64,000 nucleotides of DNA, from positions 8,933,325 to 8,997,324 of the forward strand of contig NC_019879.2 in assembly GCF_002234675.1 (NCBI RefSeq), read 5' to 3'. This document shows, one piece after another, positions 56,484-64,000 of this stretch. A program made the translations under genes and the position numbers. Source of the stretch: Oryzias latipes. Lineage: Eukaryota > Chordata > Actinopteri > Beloniformes > Adrianichthyidae. Positions within the stretch are counted from its first letter, which is position 1; each line of letters opens with the position of its first letter. The notes under the pieces are model-generated. The model was not told where the DNA came from. It did no database searches and worked only from the letters and a program-made list of their open reading frames with translations.

Positions 56484-58495
56484 ATACATTTCTTGCTCAA
56501 AAGAGAGCTAAATCATTTCAGAGTAAGCATTGGGAAATGATTCAGTACAATATTTACGTGAACTTTAAGTAAATTCAGTTGTGTAAACTTTGCATAAAAT
56601 TTAATCTGATGTTTTCTTAATTCTTTTAAAATAATTTAAGTTTTCAGAGCTTTCTATAATCATGTTTTTTTGCTTTTACGGTTGGGTAGTTTTGGTGCAA
56701 AAAGTAAACCTTTTGAGCTTTTTTTTTTTTCAAATACTTCACAATTTACTTTGATAATTTAGCTTTAAAACAGTTTTGTGGCAATGCATTTACAACCCAA
56801 GCTTCTTCTTTTTTTTTTACAGATATTTTTCATTTTATTTTCTACAATAATTCCACAGTGAACCTGAAACTTTCCAAAAAACGCAATTCTGAGAAGTAAA
56901 TTTGGTTTTGTTTTTTATACTGCAAGAATTGGGATTAAGCTGTTTTTTTATGTTTTAAAACAAAGATCAAACATATAGAGACAACAAAATTGTGTACATC
57001 CAAAAACAAAGCAAAGATAAAGTCAAAACCGTGAATTATGTCTAAATAACCAGGTGAAGCTCCACTGCACTACATATGATAGATTTATTTCAACTCTAGT
57101 TATGTTTGTTTGAAACCAAATATTTCTAAGCTACAAACGTCTTAAATGTTAAAACTTTGACTGCAAACCATACTAATGGGGTAGGGTGGGGTGGGTTGGT
57201 GTCATTCCTGATTTCATGTGTTCTTTTAACAAGGTGAAAGTCTTCCTCATCACTAACTTTAGTGATTGCAGGGTGTTCTCCCACAGGCGAAAAGTGCAGT
57301 TTTTCCTAAAGGTCCTTGGTTGGTGTGTGACGACAAACACTTTCCAGGGCAGTTAGGAGATCTGCGTAGAAAGCACGGAGGTGCCAGACCACCTCAGAAA
57401 ACGCTGGTTTCTATGCAGCACAGGTCTACTCTTCATCCACTGCATGGGCTCTGTCTCATGTCAAACAGCAAACTGCTTCATTTTTACTCTTTGGTTGTAA
57501 GATACAGGAAACATCTCTGAGCGCTGAACGTTAATGTCGCAGTGTGTGTGTGTGTGTGTGTGTGTGTGAGAGACAGTGTGTTGCTCCACATTTGCACAGT
57601 TGTGTGAGGCGTGGATATTTCCCTGCATCTCCAACATGCAAGTGTCAACTTTTAGTCATCTTACAGGCTTAGATTCTGCACTGCCGAATGTGGGATTATT
57701 CTTTTACTCTAAAAATATAGTAATTAAAAACAAAATCATTAAACTAATTGCAATAACATAAAGGCTTAATGACTGATGTGTGCTTAGTTAAATAAATTAA
57801 AGTTCTACTTAGTTCACTCACATTAAATCCTCCCATTACAGTTGTTTTACTGTGATCAGGTCAAATTAAAGGACTTTCCCAATACTTTGCTGAGCTTCCC
57901 CATAAATGTTTTATTGGCTATTGCATATTGCAAAAATATTTATTTAATTCTTCCCATATTTCATTCTTATATTTTGGCAGTAATGAGCTAAAATGAAGCA
58001 GTATTGTAAGAAAAAGACGTTTAGCCCACTTGAGTTTAGGCAGATGCAAACCCTAAAAATTCCACCTTTAAATTTCCTGATTTTTTTATTTCTTTATTTT
58101 TTCAAAGTCTTTCAGCATCTATATGCTTATGTTTTTACAGATTATTCATTGGATCAATGCAATTTGTTCTGAAAACGGTATTTATGTGTTTTCAGTGTTT
58201 AGCAACAAGCTTTTTTTTTCAAGTTTCTGAGTATGTAAGATTAAAGTTAAGGTTTCATCTGAATTTGATCATTTTAACAGTAATTTGGGGTTCCACAGTG
58301 CTCAATTTTAGGACGGCTTGTTTTTCTTCTTCTCCTTCTTCCTCATTTCTCCATTCTGAGAAAACACATTCAGATTGTCAGTGCTGAAGAAAATCAGATG
58401 CATGTTCACATAAAATAGAAAGGTATCTCTGTTACACCAATGTTGACATGTTCACATGAAATCAAAGATTGGAGGGCCTTGAATTTATTTTATTT
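56484..58495. other. Intergenic spacer, no gene seen
   Basis: AT-rich sequence; a (GT)n microsatellite lies at 57542-57568. No coding, RNA or bounded mobile feature otherwise. Confidence 0.5.
57542..57568. repeat. (GT)n microsatellite
   Basis: About 13 GT dinucleotides. Confidence 0.95.
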
Positions 58496-58499
58496 TTAA

Positions 58500-59015
58500 A
58501 ACCCACTCTGATGAAAATCATGTTTTGAGTGTTTTTAATGTGTTCTTCTGGCATTAATCTAATAAAGAAGTACATTTGTAAGGACAATTAAGCTCTCTTT
58601 CTTAAAGTATTTCTTTATTTAAATTGTTGGGAAACAGGAGCAGATAAAAAATGCAGTTTTTATAAGGTTGTATTAGTGACATAAAAAATAGGCTGGTCAG
58701 GCCACAAATTCCTCTTCATTTTGATGCATCCACTTGCAAACAAACAGATGCATGTACATCTCTATTTTCTTTTTCTGAGTTGGAATCTGGAAAAAACTGT
58801 ACGGTTTGATAGCTTCAATGTTGCTCACTATTTTTGTTGCACCTGTAATGTTAGGTTGGGTTTCTCAGGGAAGGGTCGACACATTTCTAATGTGTCTCTG
58901 CAGAAACTATGTTCCGGAAAACAACAGGTTTTTTTGGGGGGGGGTGGCAGAATCATAATTAATAGATCAATGGAGACCCTTTTAAAATAGATCAAAAGAT
59001 GATCGGAGTGGGTCC
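58500..59015 (+). mobile_element. TTAA-type repeat family, most complete copy
   Basis: TTAA at 58496-58499 and 59016-59019. Ends AACCCACTCTGATGAAAATC and (reverse complement) GGACCCACTCCGATCATC are inverted repeats. This copy defines the family found at 27.0, 30.7, 32.2 and 51.7 kb as a TTAA-targeting nonautonomous DNA transposon. No hAT-C insertion here. Confidence 0.72.
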
Positions 59016-59984
59016 TTAATGATGAAGTGCAGCGTTTGGTCAGAGTATAGCAGTTGACTGGACGCAGTTTGTGTCAAATCTGGGTTTAAAAATGGACAGT
59101 TGTTTGTCAAATTAGTTCTTTGGTCCAGCTTCTTTTACTGAAGACAATTAGTGAAGGCGAAACCAATTTGATCAAAACTGTACTTTGAGTCAACAGAGCT
59201 GATGTCAAGTATCAGAATATTTTTACTTGGATATTTAATTTGACCTCATATGGGAACTAACTGTAAAAGAAATGGACCAATCTAAAGCCAGCTTCAGCTT
59301 ATTTTAGCTTCAGGGTCATTGCCAAATTAGCCAAACGTGATGACACCTAACTGTCATTTGTAACTTTTTCTGGCTTCATTGGAACCAGCCACCCTCCAAA
59401 GGTGCTGTAATGATGGGATATGTCTAGTTTTTTTATTTGGGTCTTTTTAAATCAAACGATCACACCACTAATTTCATACGGTGGAGGCTGTGTGTTGGCC
59501 TTGGTTTCATTTTTGAATGACAATATGGTTTTGCTACTTAGTAAGACTGGTAACATTCCTCTACCCTTCCTTTTTCAGCATGAGGCAATCCTGGAGTTTG
59601 CATTGCAAACAGAAGTAAACATCTAAAACAATCTAGGTCACCTCATCCACAGACGCAGAGGGCTGTGGAATTTGGACGTGTTGGAAGAACCCCCCCATCA
59701 TTGATGATGTGCTGGCCCTGCCAGCTTGCATCACTATGTCAACAATGTTTATTTACTTATAACTAAACTACATTGTTCCTTTCTTTAAAACACAAAAAAT
59801 AAAAACTTTCAAAATAAAAGTCTCTTGGCCTGGTTTGATTTCTCAATCAGATTTATTTTTTCATGATGTTGCCATGGTTGAGGGGAGGAAAAGTAAATTA
59901 TAGCCACACAACGCTTTTCAACAACTTTGGGATCTGCTTTTTCCCTTTTAGATTTTAAACTCTTCCCTGATTCTGACTAGCTTC

Positions 59985-60115
59985 TCTTCTTTGACACCAT
60001 TGACCCAAGGCTGCTGTCCTTTGCTTCGGAATCTACTGGATTTACGTTTCTTGAATGAACGGTTGAAGAGTTATGATAGTCAAAAGAATATCAACACTGG
60101 AGCTAAAGCTCTAGT
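59985..60115. repeat. 'TTTAACAC' repeat fragment
   Basis: GAATGAACGGTTGAAGAGTT and ATCAACACTGGAGCTAAAGC match the family; a close relative of the last part is at 985-1015. Confidence 0.5.
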
Positions 60116-60779
60116 TAAATGCTAAAACAGAAGGTTAGAACTTGCTTAAAGATGAGACAAGCTACAACCTTTTGAACACAGAGGACATTAGTAACTACTG
60201 AGCACCACGACAAATGACCATTAATCACCTGATCAAGGCTACATCTATAGGGCTTACAACGTTAGTGTTTCATGAACCCTGCAATCAACTTACCGTAATA
60301 GTAGAAATAATCTGAAAACTTCTTAAAAACGCTGCTTTCCTTCTCCAAATAATGGTGTCATTTGGAGAAGGAGAGACATTGGGACTGGAGACACTGTCAA
60401 GGAATCCACCTGCCACTATAATCCAGTTAATACACATAATAAATATAAAATGGGCGGTCAAGATATATTCATGGACAATTTCTGAAATTTAACCCTAATG
60501 AGAACACATTTTTGGTCCGTCTATTTCTACAAGGTGCCAACAATGTGCAGTGTTGCACTTTAACCTCACACCTGCAGCCATCTGGGGAGGGGCCTTTCTG
60601 TTTCTGAAACTGTACATTTTAGAGTCCTCTAGTGGCACGAAAAACACTTTTTTAAAAACAAGGTCAAAAGTTTTTCATTTGTTTTAGCTTTTAGAAAAGC
60701 AATCTTGTTACCGTTTATGTCTTAGTCATATGCACCTGTAGGAGTTGAGCCAAATGAGTGAAGTGGGTTTTTGGGCTAC

Positions 60780-61040
60780 ATTCACATATCCCTCAGCAAA
60801 CACACGTTCAAGCGACCACTTACAATGAAAAGTCTATGTAAATGTGCATATATGCGCATTTCAGGCGCGTGGCTATGCACATTTTTCAGACTTTTTTCAG
60901 GCTCTACGTACAAAATGCATGGACATGAAACCAGTTAAACCAGGTCAAACTTTGACCAATCAGAGACTTGGATATAATGGGGATGTATGGATGGTCTCCC
61001 TTTTAATGCACATAGACACCTGCATCTCATCTAATTCACC
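60780..61040 (-). repeat. Dispersed repeat, inverted relative of 590-860
   Basis: Contains GAAAAGTCTATGTAAATGTG, GACCAATCAGAGACTTGG and GATGTATGGATGGTCTCC, matching the reverse complement of 590-860 in order. Confidence 0.45.
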
Positions 61041-61571
61041 CTTATGTACCAATACGTGTTGTATAAGTGCTTACTATGACGTGCAGCCAACAGCATGCCC
61101 CTCCCCCCAAAAATACACATGAAAATTTTCACTCTATGAGTTAACCAAGTGGTTTATGATCTTGAAATTTCATATGCAGGTCACCTACCTGCCGCGTAAA
61201 GGCTTCCCTATTTTTCGCCCACAGAAAGCCCCTATCCATCCATAAGTGGAGTTGTGACAAAGGTATGAGCTTACAAGATTGAATGACTTCCTTTCTTTTT
61301 CAATTCTGTTGGTGGTGATCATCAAACTCCTATTAATTTACTATCAATGATTAGAAATATACCATATTTGTTCGAATCTCTTAACTCAATTTACCACCAA
61401 ATAAGATACGTATGTTTTCAAGTTTCAGGCTCCAATGGTTTCACTCCCATAATAGAATAACTTGTAATGAGGACCTGAAACAGCACGGGCTCCTCTTAGT
61501 CTGCGGCGTATGTCAGCAGAGGCGACACAGGCTGTCTGGTAACAATCCTACTGTACATGCATGTCGGCCCC

Positions 61572-61793
61572 TCAGGGTGTAAAGGTCTTGTTTGGCTTTA
61601 GGAGTTTGCTGTGAAGGCACAGGTGGTCCACGCACACCTCCACGCAGTGCTGACCCAGACAAGTCTTCACACAGGGGTGTCGCAGCCTGAAACCCCCCCA
61701 TACTTTCACATGCAAGGCAGTACACAGGCTCATGAACAGTCTGTCCTCCATGGGCTTTCCATGTGTTAAAAAGAAAACATCTGCAAGCGCCAC
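61572..61793 (-). CDS. Doubtful cysteine-rich ORF, no family recognised
   Basis: An open minus-strand frame of ~73 codons encodes DVFFLTHGKPMEDRLFMSLC, then HPCVKTCLGQHCVEVCVDHL and ends NKTFTP. The Cys spacing (C-x3-C-x4-C-x3-C-x4-C) looks non-random, and the codon pattern is not AT-drifted like neighbouring DNA. A candidate exon end with donor TGTGAG|GTAGGT (61798) and a CRE-type TGACGTCA (61857-61864) lie just upstream, which could mark a transcription start. I know no family for it and find no second exon. Confidence 0.22.
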   Translation of the reverse strand: MALADVFFLTHGKPMEDRLFMSLCTALHVKVWGGFRLRHPCVKTCLGQHCVEVCVDHLCLHSKLLKPNKTFTP

Positions 61794-62771
61794 CTACCTC
61801 ACAGTCTGCCGCCTCACTCAACGGGTCGGTTGTCTCGCCCAAAGTTATCCGGGGATGACGTCACTGCACTCAGACAGATGGGTCAGCAAGATGTAACATG
61901 GTGTCAAAATAAGCAAACTTCTCAGTTTGTGTTTTAAGACAGACATGACTGCAAATGGCCTGAGCCCAGCAAACAGAAGTAACTTCATTTTTGACTCGAG
62001 TCATGGTGAGAATTCACATGTTTGTGCCACGTTTTAGCATCTTTGCTGTAATGAGAGTAACATTTCCAAACATTTAAAGCACGTTTTTCTTAAACATCTT
62101 TCCCTTTTTCCTTCATTGGTGTTTAATAAGTTACGTATTTGTTGTTGTGATTCTTCTTAACAATAAATGTCCTTCATTTTAATAGTTATTCATGTGTTTT
62201 TCTGTTTATCATAGATTCCTTCTGGAATCTGGGAGTGAAGAAGGTGGAACAGCCTTTTGCAGTCCTGTTCTCATTAACCCCACTGCACAATGATGGGATC
62301 AGCCCACCAGTGCTATTTGTGACGCTGTGTCATTGTTCAACCACAAGGCTGATTGAGTAATGAGATGTCATCTCACAGGTGTGTGTGACCAAACTCGTGA
62401 GGCTCCATTGTTTGTATGTCGAATTAATACATTTTAAAGAGGTCTTGTGAATTGTCTTAGGTCTCAGTCACACGCAACCACACAGGTGCTGCTGGTTTTT
62501 GGGTTGTTCAGACCCCTAGAGGGTCGTAGAAAAGAGTGGCCACATCTTAGGGGGAGCACAGGTGGGTCTTGTAGTTCCCTTGAGGCTCATTGAAAATGGA
62601 AAAAGGAACTTTTGATTGTCATCCGTGTGGTAAGCGTATATTGAAGTATTAGTAAGGCTAATATAAGTTGAATGCATTTATGATGCAAGGATGATGCTGG
62701 CCAATGATGCCCTTACACCACAGTCATTAGTAAGGTGGGAGTACCGACTCCTTACTGACTTCTAGCAAATT

Positions 62772-62937
62772 CTGCATGCACAAGGCCACATGCATAAGGC
62801 CATATGCACAAGGCCGCATGCATAAGGCCATATGCACAAGGCCGCATGCATAAGGCCATATGCACAAGGCCACATGCATAAGGCCATATGCACAAGGCCA
62901 CATGCATAAGGCCATATGCACAAGGCCGCATGCACAA
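62772..62937. repeat. 28 bp minisatellite
   Basis: About six units, each made of two related 14-mers, CACAAGGCCRCATG and CATAAGGCCATATG. Because 28 is not a multiple of three, the array is open in all three minus-strand frames, which yields spurious repetitive proteins. Confidence 0.93.
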
Positions 62938-62939
62938 GT

Positions 62940-64000
62940 GCACGTGAGATGCTCACAGTATGCAAAGAAGCAAAACCAATTATTTTAGCTTCTTTGCATC
63001 TTGATAAATCCAGGAAATTGTGACGTCACAGCAGATATACTTATGAATTTCCCCAGACTGAAGCCAACACATCCAAACCTGATGTATACTGTTATGGCTT
63101 CTCTGTAGTCTCCTTGGCTTGTCTCGGTTTAAGTTTCTGACATTAGGGAATCACAAGATTCAAACCTATACAAGCTTGTTTCAGGGAGGGGAAGAGCAGC
63201 TTTACCTAAAGACAAAACAAACTCAAATTTGGACTTTTGGACCATGTTCATAGCAAAGATTTAACATTTAATAAAGACAATTAACTTGCATTTTCAGAAT
63301 TCAAACTTTAAATCTGCAAAAAAATAAAATAAAATAATTGAAATATGATAGGGTGTCATTGACAGGAAACATTCAACACCTTCTTATTGAGCACAACCAA
63401 AATATTTGCTGTTGGTCATTTTCCATTTATGAGGGAAATGGAGTGGCTGTCCAACTGGCTCATGCTACATTTTTTGCTTTACAAAAAAGAAACAATCCAC
63501 CAAATAAATGGTTACAATCCTTTTGATTTTAAATTGCAAAAAATGATTTTTTTTAAAAGAAAAGTTGGTTTGGAAAAAAAGTGAAAATAAGTGCTGATGT
63601 GAGTATTTAACAACAAATAGCAAAAACTTCAAGAACTTTATGTGTTAATGGCAACACATATCTTGCTCATTATTCTCAGGACTCATCAGTCAAAGTTATT
63701 AATGTCCCATGTACTCTCTCCTCACACAGTAGTGCTACTGTCTTACGAACAGCATCCCATGAGTAATTTGCCATGTCCGTTGGAGACGGGCAGTCTGTGG
63801 GTTCGCGTTGTGGAATTTTATTGTCATATTTTAGCTGAGTGGGAGCAACATGTGAGTGATAAATGACAGAGGTCAGACAGTAAGGTAAACACAACGTTCT
63901 GGTCTTAAGTTTTGTTACAGTCTGGCCTGATTTTTTTCTGCCTTCTTTTCATGATGTAGACAGGGGCGTCAGCACATCCTGGTTCCACCCTTTTAGTAAA
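62940..64000. other. Window end, no gene seen
   Basis: AT-rich spacer. Open frames at 63.3-63.9 kb are short and lack splice or motif support. Confidence 0.5.

Noticed and set aside
62772..62937. CRISPR-like array
   Set aside because: No unique spacers between repeats, and the window is vertebrate DNA.
62727..62965. Three overlapping repetitive 'proteins' on the minus strand
   Set aside because: They are the three frames of the 28 bp minisatellite.

Overview
This window is vertebrate genomic DNA, most likely from a teleost fish. It has small exons with GT-AG introns, strand-separated single genes, abundant hAT, Helitron and TTAA-type nonautonomous transposons, fish-type non-LTR retrotransposon fragments, and proteins close to mammalian orthologues. 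Several repeat families look like ones common in medaka-like (Oryzias) genomes, but that is an impression, not a demonstrated assignment.

Layout. (1) 1047-2015, plus strand: the last two coding exons and 3' UTR of an ABI3BP (TARSH) orthologue. (2) 4415-28.7 kb, minus strand: a complete TFG gene with seven coding exons, an inferred 5' untranslated exon, and a 12.2 kb intron 6 packed with nested transposons. ABI3BP and TFG lie tail to tail, as in the human genome. (3) 31.1-33.6 kb, minus strand: JAGN1, with two coding exons and an inferred non-coding first exon beside an NRF1-type palindrome. (4) 35.9-38.3 kb, minus strand: the two coding exons of a COL8A1 orthologue; a TATA-like promoter and first exon candidate lie at 55.0-55.2 kb. 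(5) 38.3-64 kb: no further gene I can prove. It holds COL8A1 upstream or intergenic DNA, mobile elements and microsatellites, plus one doubtful cysteine-rich ORF near 61.6 kb.

The genes do not form a pathway, but three concern the secretory system. TFG organises ER exit sites, JAGN1 is an ER membrane protein needed for secretory-granule traffic, and COL8A1 is a secreted short-chain collagen. ABI3BP is a matrix protein.

The most informative part is the transposon stratigraphy, because several elements have an exact empty or parental site inside this same window. A 1951 bp Helitron/Helentron-like element with an internal ~340 bp tandem array sits in one copy of a hAT-like element (hAT-B) and is absent from the second copy. 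A TTAA-flanked MITE splits a dead retrotransposon reading frame. A 215 bp hAT MITE splits a repeat whose unsplit copy lies 5 kb away. A poly(A)-only insertion carries a 17 bp target duplication. A 148 bp inverted duplication copies the junction between two nested transposons.
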